Source: Tetramitus jugosus (Eukaryota; Heterolobosea; Eutetramitea; Acrasida; Vahlkampfiidae). From it: a DNA stretch of 64,000 nt. Shown piece after piece: positions 48,602 through 56,997 of the stretch. Numbering within the stretch: position 1 is the stretch's first letter; each line of letters opens with the position of its first letter. The notes below the pieces were generated by a model. That model ran no database searches, was not told the DNA's origin, and worked only from the letters and a program-made list of their open reading frames with translations. Position numbers and translations under genes: made by a program. The DNA lies in assembly GCA_937625935.1 (NCBI GenBank), contig OW569344.1, forward strand, positions 558,001 through 622,000, read 5' to 3'.

Positions 48602-50128
48602 ATGAGGACACATCCAACAGCTATCATTGATCAACAAAAAAAATTAATATCCTTCTATGATCAAGCATTCGTGGATGGATTGAGGAAGGAGCTCGCACCT
48701 GCGATGCGTAATGGAGACTTTGAAAAGGTATACCATCATGCGAACATCATTCAACTCTGCGAGCAATCTTTTCAGTTTCAATGGATCGATGGCGAGAATC
48801 ATTCGAGCTCATCACAAACGAATCTGTCTATTGAGAAAATGATTCGTCAAGCATTACTTTTTGTCAGCAGGTACAGACATCAACAAACATTTAACAACAA
48901 TGATTCGAAAGATATTTCAATGCAACACCATGACGAGATCCGCACAAACGTTCCGAATGATGATATGGATGCCCTATTTGACGCTTTCCAAAATCTGAAC
49001 TCATCTTCATCAAAAGCTATTGATTCGCACTCAATGGATCCTTTCCGAACATGTTGTAGCATTCTAGAGGAAATCATGGATCAGATGTCGTCTTCGATTC
49101 GTCCAATGAACAATGATATGCTTCTGTTTCTGAGACGATTGTTTGATATTTCTTTGACGAACAGTGATGTGCTCTGTGGCTGTCGTTCCAGTGGGCTCAT
49201 GCATCTCATAATATGTAACATGTTGCCCAGCACTCTGGTATCATGGGAGTTGAAGAGTGAAATTACTCAATGGGCTTACAGTGCCATCATGCAAACAACT
49301 ACGACCTCAGGGGTATCGTACGCCACTTGGTTCTTGTATCCAACAAGGTATTTATCATGCGTTATACACGTGGCACATGAGGCATTAATTGCACTCTCGA
49401 GTAGTTACAGATGTGACCATTCACTGGCGACTCTTTTTCATTCTCTGAAACTATTGTCCATTTTGACTTCTCGAACGGGAATGTTTGCGTTGCAGACCGT
49501 AATGTCGTACGACACTAAAATTAGCATAGAGCTGTTCGATCTTTGTGTAGACTGCTTGAATATGTCAAATGATAATCAAATACGATTGCTCGTGCTCAAA
49601 ATGGTATTGACTTTGCTGGTGGATACTCATTTGATAGCGTTCGATTGGCTCAATGGAGATAGAGCTCACTTGATTCAAGTCCCAATCGCTAGCAGAATGC
49701 TACTCAGCACAGATCCAGATGTCGTCAACGTAGCGGGGCGAATATTGCTCGTGTTGCTGTCTCTCAAATCTCAGCATCAAAACTTGGCCATAGATATTGA
49801 TGGCAAGGCAATTGTGAGGGCAGTGATGATTAGACTAGTTGTGGATTCAGACTTGGAAGCCTTCTCTGAGTCAGCTCAGTTCTTCTCTCAACTTATGTTG
49901 ACCGATTTTCATACCTACTCACAGTATCTAACAGATACATTGTTCTTCAATGATCAACATGTCGTATCGATCATTTACAGCTTAGCCAATATCTGCAATA
50001 GAGAGAATTATTCGATTAATTCCAAACAAGCCAAGAAAGAGTTGGAAATTAAGCTGCTGCAGGTGAGAGAATATGTCAAAATGAATCGAACAAAAATGCA
50101 CAGAACAATTGCTCAATTGTATCAATAA
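48602..50128 (+). CDS. unrecognised helical protein (possible ARM/HEAT-like)
   Basis: A 508-residue intronless frame from ATG 48602. It is Leu-rich and apparently all helical, with no transmembrane pattern. A polar Ser/Asn/Asp insert sits at about residues 95-145. Later segments such as LLSILTSRTGMFALQTVM and LVLKMVLTLLVDTHLIAF recur at roughly 40-50 residue spacing, suggesting an armadillo- or HEAT-like solenoid. The C terminus is a basic coiled helix (KQAKKELEIKLLQVREYVKM). No family is recognised. It converges on the next gene with only 10 bp between stop codons, so the two mRNAs must overlap at their 3' ends. Confidence 0.7.
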   Translation: MRTHPTAIIDQQKKLISFYDQAFVDGLRKELAPAMRNGDFEKVYHHANIIQLCEQSFQFQWIDGENHSSSSQTNLSIEKMIRQALLFVSRYRHQQTFNNNDSKDISMQHHDEIRTNVPNDDMDALFDAFQNLNSSSSKAIDSHSMDPFRTCCSILEEIMDQMSSSIRPMNNDMLLFLRRLFDISLTNSDVLCGCRSSGLMHLIICNMLPSTLVSWELKSEITQWAYSAIMQTTTTSGVSYATWFLYPTRYLSCVIHVAHEALIALSSSYRCDHSLATLFHSLKLLSILTSRTGMFALQTVMSYDTKISIELFDLCVDCLNMSNDNQIRLLVLKMVLTLLVDTHLIAFDWLNGDRAHLIQVPIASRMLLSTDPDVVNVAGRILLVLLSLKSQHQNLAIDIDGKAIVRAVMIRLVVDSDLEAFSESAQFFSQLMLTDFHTYSQYLTDTLFFNDQHVVSIIYSLANICNRENYSINSKQAKKELEIKLLQVREYVKMNRTKMHRTIAQLYQ

Positions 50129-50138
50129 TAACTAGGTT

Positions 50139-53100
50139 TCAAAGATATGAAATTATATTGGCGTCGAATGCAAATTTTGTCCTATGATTATAGCTGTTTT
50201 GCTCTCGAGTCTTTCTTTCCATCAGATTCACTTTAATACCTTTCACAATATGCACCATTTTCCTGGTGCTCGGCAAGATCTCAGTGCCATAGATGGACAA
50301 AAATTTGATCAATTCTTGGATTAATGTTATTCTCAACTTGTCACACTTCGATAATTCTGTAGACGACTCACTCTGATTTTCGAGCTCATATAACTGTCGG
50401 CTCAGCAATACAACAGCATTTGCAATCATGATATCTCTCTGTCTCGACGATATTTGATTTGATGAACTATTACTCGATGTCTTTTGTTTTCTACCAAGCA
50501 GAATATCGTAGCCATCTTCGCAATTGCACACAATGAAAATAAAGAGCTGTACAATTTGATGCTGAACTTGCAACAGTTGATGTTCCTCGATATCTTCTCT
50601 CACAATACCTAAATTATCACTTAAGAAGCTAAAAACATTTTCCTCATTGTCAAGGAGAGTTGCCACGATACACTTGTGCTTCAGCAGAGGAGGGAAAATA
50701 TGAAGCAACGATTTCCACAAGTTCATATCATCCAATGGAAACGCGAAAAGATAGTCTTGCGTCACAAACTTTTTGAAGCTGTTGATGATGTTTGGAGAAT
50801 CGACTGATGCCAGAGCTCTCAAAGCACTAAACGTTAGCTCAAGTGCTCGAGTTGCTCTTCCTAAGAGGTGTCGGGGGAGTTGAAGTGTATCGTCCTGTAT
50901 CAACACTTTAATAAAATCCAGCAGCAGATCGACAGTATTCAGTTTGATGTCCACATCTTCTTTTGGGCTGCCTGTAACCAAGTGTGAAAAATCAATAATA
51001 GGTTGTACCACCTTTGAATCAACTACCGTATTGCTTTTAAATAGCAAGCAATCATTAGAAATAGAGGGCATAGATGGCTCCCATGCTGAACCAAGTTTAA
51101 TCCTCGGATTCTTGAATATAGCTTGTGGTGGTACCTCATTCGTCTCTTCTGTTTTAATAGGTTCATCGAGTCCATCTATTAGCTGAGCACCGATCATACT
51201 CTCGATACAATCGAAAGCATCTCGGTTCTTTGAGAAAAATAAAAGCAGGACGTCCACTGCAGCTTCGATCAATACAATATTCAGTTCAATTTGGGACTCA
51301 TCATGGATATTATCAATGCTACTCTTCATAATTTCAATCACGAGAGGAGCAATCGACCGTATAGAGGACTTCAAAAATAATTTCTTGAATAGTTTTTGAC
51401 TGTATTGGGTCAGAGGAAACATCAATTGGTAAAGAGTCTCGTCATACTTATCCCTCCGAGGCACCAGTGGAATCAAGTTGCTTGATCTGCCTGTCTGCAA
51501 TATGACACTGTCTGAAAGTGAGTGATTGCTTAGTGATATCGTACTTTCGTCAATTTCCATTGGCTCTGCCTGTGCTCTCTGTTGATTCTTAAACGGTGAT
51601 TCCAGCCTATGATTCATCACGGGTGGTTCTTCCTTCTGCGCAGCGATTTGAGCATTCAATCGTTGCTGTGCAGCATCCAGATCAAAGTCATCAAACAGAT
51701 CCATATCTTCCACATACTGTTCATTTTCTGAGCTCTTTTGCTGCTGCTGTTGCTGTTCCAACTCTTGAATCCTTTTCTGTTCGAGTATCAATTGTTCGTG
51801 GAACTGTCTTCTCGTTTCTTCCTCTTGTTTCTTCAATCGTTCGTTCTCATTGTTCGAATACTCCAATTTTGATTCGTATGTTTGTCTCTCCTGTTTATAC
51901 TTGGTCTCAATCATTTCATTCTGCTTTTGCATATCAAGCAATTGACTTCTCAATAGATGACGCTCCTCCTCCAATTTTTCCATCATTCGCTTCATTTCCA
52001 TTGCAGCAGCAGCATTGGAGTCTGACGACTCATTTTTCGAACCACTTGTCATGAACCCTAGATCAGCAAAACTAGAAATGGGTTCCATTGTGTCATTTGC
52101 ACCACCTACATTCACCATGATTGAATCTTCCATGAACTCACTCGTATTATTGCTCGGTGAGATGAGAATAGAGCTCGTATTGTGTGAATGATTTGCAATT
52201 GTAGGTGATTGTTGATTCTGTGCTTGAATATGACTACTCGTTGGAGAGATGACTGGTTTAAATGTTCGCACAGGTGTTGTAAATGATGATCTCTGTTGTT
52301 GTTGTTGTTGTTGAGGTGAAACATTCTTTGAATAAGGTGGTGATGCATTATTATTGTTATTGTTCTTTCGTGCAAATGTAGGTTTCGGATAATTCGTCTG
52401 TGGAGGTGGTGCCATCGTGAATTGACCTCTCGTTGTCGTCGTAGAAGTAGCACCAGCACCAGCACCACCACCACTACTCGTTTTCATCGTGTTTGGAGGT
52501 GATGTCTGCTGATGTACAAACGCTCTACGGTTCACATTGTTCCACCCTGAAGTCACTGCAGCATTATTATTGTGATTCGTATGGATAGTACTAGGTGATG
52601 TAGCTGTAGTAGGACTCGTTGGCAACAATGGTTTGTTAGGACTTGCACTATTAGATGTAGTTGCAGTTGTGGTTGATGGTGGAACAGTTGCTGAAAAGTA
52701 TGCTTTTCTACCTGAACCATAACCCCTTGGCATGTTGGTAGTTGCATTGGAGTTTGTCGTCGTAGCATGACTAACAGCAGTTGTTGTTGTTGTTGTTGTT
52801 GTACTTGGTATAGGCACAGATGTAAACCTGCGAGTATTTTCATTATTCGTGTTACTATGATTACTATTGTTGTTGGTGTTAGTGTTCGTTGTTGTATTGC
52901 TATTGTTATTGTTATTGTTGGGAAAATTGGTTGTTGTTCTTGTTGTTGTTACTGGTGTTTGATTGGGCACAGGAACGCGTCGAAATGTTTTTTTCTCCGT
53001 ATTGTTATTATTAACACTGTTGTTGTTGTTGTTGTTGTTGTTAGTATTTGTGGTATTATAGGTATTATGATAAATAGAAGAAGATGATTGTGGATTGACA

Positions 53101-53399
53101 CTCCGGAATGATGTGGCCCTCTGTTGATTGTTCGTATAATTGTTGTTTGATAGTGGAAATGTGGGTCTTGGTTGTTGAAACGTTGGGTGACCATTGTTAT
53201 TATTATGATACTGTTGTTGTTGTTGTTGAGGAATCACTGTGGTAGTTGATGTGTTGTTCATGTTTGTTGTAGTAGGTGACAATGTTGTGGTTGTAGTTGT
53301 GGTAGGATAAACGAGATCCAATTGTCGTTTGATTCCACTGGTGATTCGATTGGCATTGTGTCCTCCACTTTGCGTGATGCGTCTTCTATCGTTCATCAT
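50139..53399 (-). CDS. Asn-rich protein with coiled coil, acidic motif and helical C terminus (ATRIP-like at best)
   Basis: A 1086-residue protein. Residues 1-430 are Asn/Thr/Gln/Ser-rich low complexity. A Glu/Gln/Lys coiled coil spans about 468-560. It is followed at once by an acidic-hydrophobic motif (EDMDLFDDFDLDAAQ, about 560-575) of the kind that binds the RPA70 N-terminal domain in checkpoint proteins. The last ~400 residues (from LYQLMFPLTQYSQKLFKK) are helical and HEAT-like. A coiled coil, an acidic RPA-type motif and a helical solenoid are the parts of ATRIP, the ATR partner. In ATRIP, however, the acidic motif precedes the coil, so this is only a hypothesis. The start is a double ATG. 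Confidence 0.75.
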   Translation of the reverse strand: MMNDRRRITQSGGHNANRITSGIKRQLDLVYPTTTTTTTLSPTTTNMNNTSTTTVIPQQQQQQYHNNNNGHPTFQQPRPTFPLSNNNYTNNQQRATSFRSVNPQSSSSIYHNTYNTTNTNNNNNNNNSVNNNNTEKKTFRRVPVPNQTPVTTTRTTTNFPNNNNNNSNTTTNTNTNNNSNHSNTNNENTRRFTSVPIPSTTTTTTTTAVSHATTTNSNATTNMPRGYGSGRKAYFSATVPPSTTTATTSNSASPNKPLLPTSPTTATSPSTIHTNHNNNAAVTSGWNNVNRRAFVHQQTSPPNTMKTSSGGGAGAGATSTTTTRGQFTMAPPPQTNYPKPTFARKNNNNNNASPPYSKNVSPQQQQQQQRSSFTTPVRTFKPVISPTSSHIQAQNQQSPTIANHSHNTSSILISPSNNTSEFMEDSIMVNVGGANDTMEPISSFADLGFMTSGSKNESSDSNAAAAMEMKRMMEKLEEERHLLRSQLLDMQKQNEMIETKYKQERQTYESKLEYSNNENERLKKQEEETRRQFHEQLILEQKRIQELEQQQQQQKSSENEQYVEDMDLFDDFDLDAAQQRLNAQIAAQKEEPPVMNHRLESPFKNQQRAQAEPMEIDESTISLSNHSLSDSVILQTGRSSNLIPLVPRRDKYDETLYQLMFPLTQYSQKLFKKLFLKSSIRSIAPLVIEIMKSSIDNIHDESQIELNIVLIEAAVDVLLLFFSKNRDAFDCIESMIGAQLIDGLDEPIKTEETNEVPPQAIFKNPRIKLGSAWEPSMPSISNDCLLFKSNTVVDSKVVQPIIDFSHLVTGSPKEDVDIKLNTVDLLLDFIKVLIQDDTLQLPRHLLGRATRALELTFSALRALASVDSPNIINSFKKFVTQDYLFAFPLDDMNLWKSLLHIFPPLLKHKCIVATLLDNEENVFSFLSDNLGIVREDIEEHQLLQVQHQIVQLFIFIVCNCEDGYDILLGRKQKTSSNSSSNQISSRQRDIMIANAVVLLSRQLYELENQSESSTELSKCDKLRITLIQELIKFLSIYGTEILPSTRKMVHIVKGIKVNLMERKTREQNSYNHRTKFAFDANIISYL
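52294..52313. repeat. (TTG)n microsatellite coding poly-Gln
   Basis: A near-perfect trinucleotide run inside the Asn-rich coiled-coil gene, read as CAA (Gln) on the minus strand. Confidence 0.8.
53019..53042. repeat. (TGT)n microsatellite coding poly-Asn
   Basis: A perfect trinucleotide run in the same gene, read as AAC (Asn) on the minus strand. Confidence 0.8.
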
Positions 53400-53726
53400 C
53401 TTGTATACATTAAGTTGTGAGTAAGGGTCTTTGAATTTGTTGTTGTTGCTATTGGTATGGAGAGAGAAACTGTGAGTGATGTGATGAAAAAATTTATTGT
53501 TATTTCGTCAACTGTTTGTTTGTTCTCAGTGAATTTCTCACCTCACGGAATTCTACTCAAAATGATGGGACAACAAATTTTGTTTCTTTCGTGAAGTTTT
53601 TTTGTTATTGTATCGCTCAATGTTGTTTTTTTTGTGCCGTTCTGTTTAAGTTTCGCGATTCCAGAAATTTGAGGAACAAAAAAGCAGACCGCCAAAGTTG
53701 AAGGCAAAGATCAAAGTCGTTTATCA
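53400..53726. promoter_or_regulatory. 327-bp gap upstream of the Asn-rich coiled-coil gene
   Basis: No gene is seen. It is A/T-rich with T-runs on the plus strand. The frame of the downstream gene stays open for some distance upstream of its ATG, so a short N-terminal extension cannot be excluded. Confidence 0.4.
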
Positions 53727-53942
53727 TCATGAACCCAAGGATCTTCCCTTACCTGGAAACTTTTTTTGTTCCGAGGAAGAGGAGGAGGGTGTTGTTGAGT
53801 TCTTGTTGGTATTGTCATTGGTTTTCGTGCTTGTTTTATTGGCTTGTTTTTGTTTCGTTTTTGTTTCGGTCGTTGTCGACGTTGGCCTGTTACTGCTCGT
53901 CGTTCTCGTTGTTGTTGTTCTCGCTGTGACTGTTCGGCTCAT
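53727..53942 (-). CDS. small disordered protein ending in an SHP-like p97/Cdc48-binding motif
   Basis: A 71-residue frame with an ATG in the usual A/C-rich context (CACACAAATG). It lies 221 bp downstream of the NUF2 stop and 327 bp upstream of the next minus-strand gene, as expected for a separate gene. Residues 1-58 are Thr/Ser/Lys/Asn-rich and disordered. The last residues are FPGKGRSLGS, which fits the SHP box (F-x-G-x-G-x-x-L-G) that binds the p97/Cdc48 N domain in p47, UFD1 and derlins. A small Cdc48 cofactor or adaptor is inferred. As a caution, the same bases contain a good splice donor (CAG/GTAAGG at 53754), so the motif could be a read-through of an intron edge. Confidence 0.45.
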   Translation of the reverse strand: MSRTVTARTTTTRTTSSNRPTSTTTETKTKQKQANKTSTKTNDNTNKNSTTPSSSSSEQKKFPGKGRSLGS

Positions 53943-54163
53943 TTGTGTGGTTCGTTGTTTGATGAATAAATTATTATTGTTTGTTGAGCTTTTATTGTGT
54001 TTTTTTCTGGTTTGTGTTTACGACGAGAACAAGGTAAAATTCCAAATTGTGCCTTGCTGAGCAGCTTACGCTTGTGCCATGCGGCTGTTGTCTTCCTGTT
54101 CAAAGAGCACAAACTCATTGATAGAGCCTCGAGATCAATCAAAGATAGCGATGCGCAACCAAA

Positions 54164-55528
54164 TTATTGAGGTAGATTGACACCTGCTGCATCAAACAAT
54201 TGTCTATTGTACGTCATGACAGTATTCTCCAATTGGGCATACTGAGCTTGAATATTCAATAGATATTGCATGTGCTTTCTCTTCTCTTGTTCAATTCGAG
54301 CTCTCATCTCTGCAGCAATTCTTTCATTAGCTTGAATTTGCTTCATGACACTGTCATTGTTCTCATCTATTGCTGATTTGGCTCTCTTGGCATCATTGAG
54401 CATCTGAAGACAGTGTCGCTTCTTCGCTTCGTGCTCCTTGTTCATTCTCTCAAACTTTTCGTTCATGGTAATGATTTGTCTGTTCAAATGCTTTTCCTTG
54501 CTTTGCAAGTCAGCGCACTCATCCTGCTTCTCTCCAATGTCAACTCTCTTTTGCTTTGACATCAGTTTTAATTCTTGAAATCTTTGCTTCTCCTTCTCAT
54601 ACTCTTGCAGTGTTTTAATTGCCTTGTCTGTTCCTTCAGCTACTCTCTTGATCGAGTCTAATTGAGTCTTACAATCTTGAGATTTCACTTGAGCCATTGA
54701 CACATCAGTTTTGGCAGAGATTACCTCTGATCTCAACTCCTCAATTCTCTGTCTCAATTGTTCTGGATTATGAACGATTTGATCCCTCAATTGTGAACAC
54801 TCGGCTTGCAATTGATTCAATTGCTGAGTATCAGATTCAATCTTTCTTACATTGTCCATGTGACCTTGTTTCAACTGTTTTCTCTGATTGACAAGTTCAG
54901 TCTGTGTCAAGTGCATACTTTGAATTCTCTTGGCTAATTCTCTCGTCTCATTGTCGAGAGCTTGGATGGCAGGCTCTTCCTTTTGTTGCAATTCAACATA
55001 TTGCTTCAATTGTTCGACATTAGAGTTGAACTCTTCTTCAATATGGTTCTTTTGTTGAGCCAATTGATCGACTTGAGCTACCATGTCTTGATACTTCTTC
55101 AACTCAGTTTCTCTGAATCGAGCAAAGTTGACAACACCACATAGGATGATGTGAAATCTTCTTCCAGTAGGATTCAACAAATCGTTCAGACTAAAATCTG
55201 AGATGCCAGCTGCTTCCATCATCAATCTGGTGTGTCTGAAAATGTCCATCTCAATCACTCCTTGTTCATAACAGTCAATGGGATGAGAAAAGAGATCTGA
55301 TGGGCAATCTTGCAGAAAGTTACTTCGTTCAATCGTATCCAAAGACTTATCGAGCATAATATCAATGATTGCAAGCATGGCTTTTCTCACGTCCATGCTT
55401 GTTGGGTTCTTCAATTGAGCAGAAGAGAGGGGAATGTGTAACTCCTTGATGCATTCGATCAGTTCTTGGTCGTCAAGAATCTTGAAGCCATATTTGTTAG
55501 CTGCAGTAGTATTCAGTCTGTTGCTCAT
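54164..55528 (-). CDS. NUF2: kinetochore protein NUF2
   Basis: A 454-residue protein (human 464) matching NUF2 of the NDC80 complex, which couples kinetochores to microtubules. The N-terminal calponin-homology-like domain is visible: YGFKILDDQELIECIKELHI, an LFSHPID-type loop, MEAAGISDFSLNDLLNPTGR and IILCGVVNFARFRETEL. A long coiled coil from about residue 150 to the end follows, including the conserved QIVHNPEQLRQRIEELRSEV block. The frame extends to 55687 only via GTG and through poly-Lys/hydrophobic sequence that belongs to the A/T-rich upstream region, so ATG 55528 is chosen. An E2F-like palindrome lies 65-78 bp upstream. Confidence 0.94.
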   Translation of the reverse strand: MSNRLNTTAANKYGFKILDDQELIECIKELHIPLSSAQLKNPTSMDVRKAMLAIIDIMLDKSLDTIERSNFLQDCPSDLFSHPIDCYEQGVIEMDIFRHTRLMMEAAGISDFSLNDLLNPTGRRFHIILCGVVNFARFRETELKKYQDMVAQVDQLAQQKNHIEEEFNSNVEQLKQYVELQQKEEPAIQALDNETRELAKRIQSMHLTQTELVNQRKQLKQGHMDNVRKIESDTQQLNQLQAECSQLRDQIVHNPEQLRQRIEELRSEVISAKTDVSMAQVKSQDCKTQLDSIKRVAEGTDKAIKTLQEYEKEKQRFQELKLMSKQKRVDIGEKQDECADLQSKEKHLNRQIITMNEKFERMNKEHEAKKRHCLQMLNDAKRAKSAIDENNDSVMKQIQANERIAAEMRARIEQEKRKHMQYLLNIQAQYAQLENTVMTYNRQLFDAAGVNLPQ

Positions 55529-55592
55529 TATGATTATGTTTGTTTGTCTGCTCTCCCAGATATTCACAAAGCACAAAAACAATAACGGTAAA

Positions 55593-55606
55593 TTTTGGCG
55601 CCAAAA
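55593..55606. promoter_or_regulatory. E2F-like palindrome TTTTGGCGCCAAAA upstream of NUF2
   Basis: A perfect 14-bp palindrome with the exact E2F core TTTGGCGC on both strands, 65-78 bp upstream of the NUF2 ATG and 9 bp from the retroelement's target-site duplication. E2F control of a mitotic gene would make sense, but binding is not shown. Confidence 0.55.
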
Positions 55607-55614
55607 TGGAAAAA

Positions 55615-55628
55615 ACGTTTTCAGCTGA
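55615..55628. repeat. target-site duplication, left copy
   Basis: ACGTTTTCAGCTGA, identical over 14 bp to 56956-56969. It abuts the poly(T) tract that is the element's poly(A) tail on the minus strand. Confidence 0.85.
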
Positions 55629-55664
55629 TTTTTTTTTTTTATTTTTTTTTTTCCATACAACCAT

Positions 55665-55687
55665 GTGTGCTTGCGCAGCAAGCACAC
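55665..55687 (-). other. 10-bp perfect hairpin in the element's 3' region
   Basis: GTGTGCTTGC and GCAAGCACAC are perfect inverted arms around the 3-base loop GCA. It lies just before the A-tract of the element and may be a recognition structure for the reverse transcriptase (inference). Confidence 0.6.
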
Positions 55688-55712
55688 GATTGCTCATTTA
55701 TTGACTTGTTTT

Positions 55713-55742
55713 GTGAGTGACGACCCGTAGGGCGTCATTCAC
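55713..55742. other. 13-bp hairpin with one bulge in the element's 3' region
   Basis: GTGAGTGACGACCC pairs with GGGCGTCATTCAC around a GTA loop, with one G-T pair and one bulged A. It is the second stable hairpin in the 121-bp trailer. Confidence 0.5.
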
Positions 55743-55773
55743 TCTTCTTCTCTTGTTGTCCCCGACGGTGCAC

Positions 55774-56937
55774 CTACAGGTTGGAAGAATCACTCTGGTG
55801 AGTGTTTTGGTTGATGCCCTTCATCAAAGACCGTAACCTTGTAGTAGGACCGTCGATGGACACAGAGCCATCTGTTGTTGTTTTCTTGTTTTGGGCCTTG
55901 TTGCTCATCAGATCACCCAGTGTGATCCTAGCACTCCTCTTCTTGTTGTCATTGAGTTGTGGACTCTGAATCTCCTTTTCGGAGTCATCGTCCACATCCA
56001 CAATGACTGGTTCGTCCTCAGTCAAACCATACCTTTTGCGAGCAGCAGCCAGCGCCAATGCAGCAATTTCCTTTTTCACTCTGGCGAACACTGGAGAAGT
56101 GGCATTCACTTGCTCCAGAATTTGCCGGTTCTCAGCACTGAGCTGTACAACAGGCACTGATGGCAGTGGTGTTGCTACAGTCCTCTGTTCTTCTGCCTCC
56201 ACTAGCTCAGGAGTCTCCATCCTAGCAATGGCTTGGGCAACTTCTTGTTCCGGCATTGGAACCGGTTTGTTGCCCCCTTGACCCTTTGTCTTTGCCAATT
56301 CCTTGGTGAGTTCTGTGACCTGTCGACGCAGTCCGTCAACCACCGTCAGCAGCTCCTCGTACATCTTCGTCAACCTCTTGTTGACAGCCTTGAGAGGATC
56401 ATGTGGTCTCTCGACGTATCGAGTGACCGTGGCCTTGACCTTGCTCTCTCCGCTGAGCACTGCCCGTGCATAGGTTTCATCACCCATGACCACGAAAGCA
56501 GTGTCACGCTTCTTGAGCACACTGGCAACCTTCTCAGGTCCCAGTAGCTTCTTGATGTCGTCCACTGACATGTTCTTCATGCCATGGACGACCACCTTTC
56601 TTGTGCAATCAACACTGCGCTTGGGTGCAGCAGTGCTGTTGCCAATCCTCCTCTGTTTGTTGAATAGCTCAACAAAGTCATAGATGCGGTCACCCTTGAC
56701 CGTCACCCATGCAACAAAGCGTTGCTGGCCTTTCCTCTTGATGACCTGGACTCGGTTGAGCCAGTCACCAAACTCCTCTCCGATCTTTCTTGCCAAAGAT
56801 GACTGAGAGACACCATTACCGTTGCCAGTAATGACGACCTCTCTGTCACTTGGCGCAGAGCCTTTCCGTGCAGTGGTCCACACTGCATAACGGCTGTTGC
56901 CGTATTCCTTCACCAAATTTGTTGAATCACCAGACAT
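55774..56937 (-). CDS. retroelement ORF1-like protein with RRM-like and coiled-coil regions
   Basis: A 387-residue protein, visibly GC-richer and with different codon choice (many CTG, GTG, GCC, AAG) than neighbouring genes. Two successive segments have an RRM-like strand/helix pattern: about residues 30-95 (REVVITGNGNGVSQSSLARK) and about 110-180 (RKVVVHGMKNMSVDDIKKLL, then RDTAFVVMGDETYARAVLSG). A coiled coil follows (about 190-225, KRLTKMYEELLTVVDGLRRQ). The rest is acidic, then basic and polar. RRM plus coiled coil is the usual build of LINE ORF1 RNA-binding proteins that assemble on element RNA. No zinc knuckles or enzyme domains are seen. The frame is intact, so the copy may be young. 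No specific family is recognised. Confidence 0.7.
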   Translation of the reverse strand: MSGDSTNLVKEYGNSRYAVWTTARKGSAPSDREVVITGNGNGVSQSSLARKIGEEFGDWLNRVQVIKRKGQQRFVAWVTVKGDRIYDFVELFNKQRRIGNSTAAPKRSVDCTRKVVVHGMKNMSVDDIKKLLGPEKVASVLKKRDTAFVVMGDETYARAVLSGESKVKATVTRYVERPHDPLKAVNKRLTKMYEELLTVVDGLRRQVTELTKELAKTKGQGGNKPVPMPEQEVAQAIARMETPELVEAEEQRTVATPLPSVPVVQLSAENRQILEQVNATSPVFARVKKEIAALALAAARKRYGLTEDEPVIVDVDDDSEKEIQSPQLNDNKKRSARITLGDLMSNKAQNKKTTTDGSVSIDGPTTRLRSLMKGINQNTHQSDSSNL

Positions 56938-56955
56938 GTGATTCCGTTTTTTTCT

Positions 56956-56969
56956 ACGTTTTCAGCTGA
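56956..56969. repeat. target-site duplication, right copy
   Basis: ACGTTTTCAGCTGA, a perfect copy of 55615-55628. It lies 28 bp upstream of the first base of tRNA-Asn and marks the 5' junction of the element. Confidence 0.85.
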
Positions 56970-56997
56970 AAAAGGTATGTCGGAGATTCTATATATA

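Larger units (their letters stand above)
55629..56955 (-). mobile_element. non-LTR retrotransposon-like insertion (ORF1-only) upstream of tRNA-Asn
   Basis: A 1327-bp insertion between perfect 14-bp direct repeats (55615-55628 and 56956-56969). Read on the minus strand it has an 18-bp leader, one 387-codon ORF (56937-55774), and a 121-bp trailer with two strong hairpins. It ends in an interrupted A-tract (12 T, A, 11 T on the plus strand, 55629-55652) that directly meets the duplication. A long duplication with a poly(A) end is the mark of target-primed reverse transcription. No reverse transcriptase is present, so it would be mobilised in trans. It sits between NUF2 and tRNA-Asn, 28 bp from the mature tRNA 5' end. 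The main alternative is a processed retrogene of a host mRNA. Confidence 0.75.

Noticed and set aside
53749-53760. CAG/GTAAGG splice donor inside the small minus-strand ORF
   Set aside because: I tried several downstream acceptors. One (at AAAG before ACCCTTAC) would keep frame into the next gene, but it yields no conserved protein and the SHP motif explains the bases better. It is kept only as a caution.
53939-54142. 67-codon minus-strand frame next to the SHP ORF
   Set aside because: It ends where the better ORF begins, lacks motifs, and lies in the probable leader between NUF2 and the small ORF.
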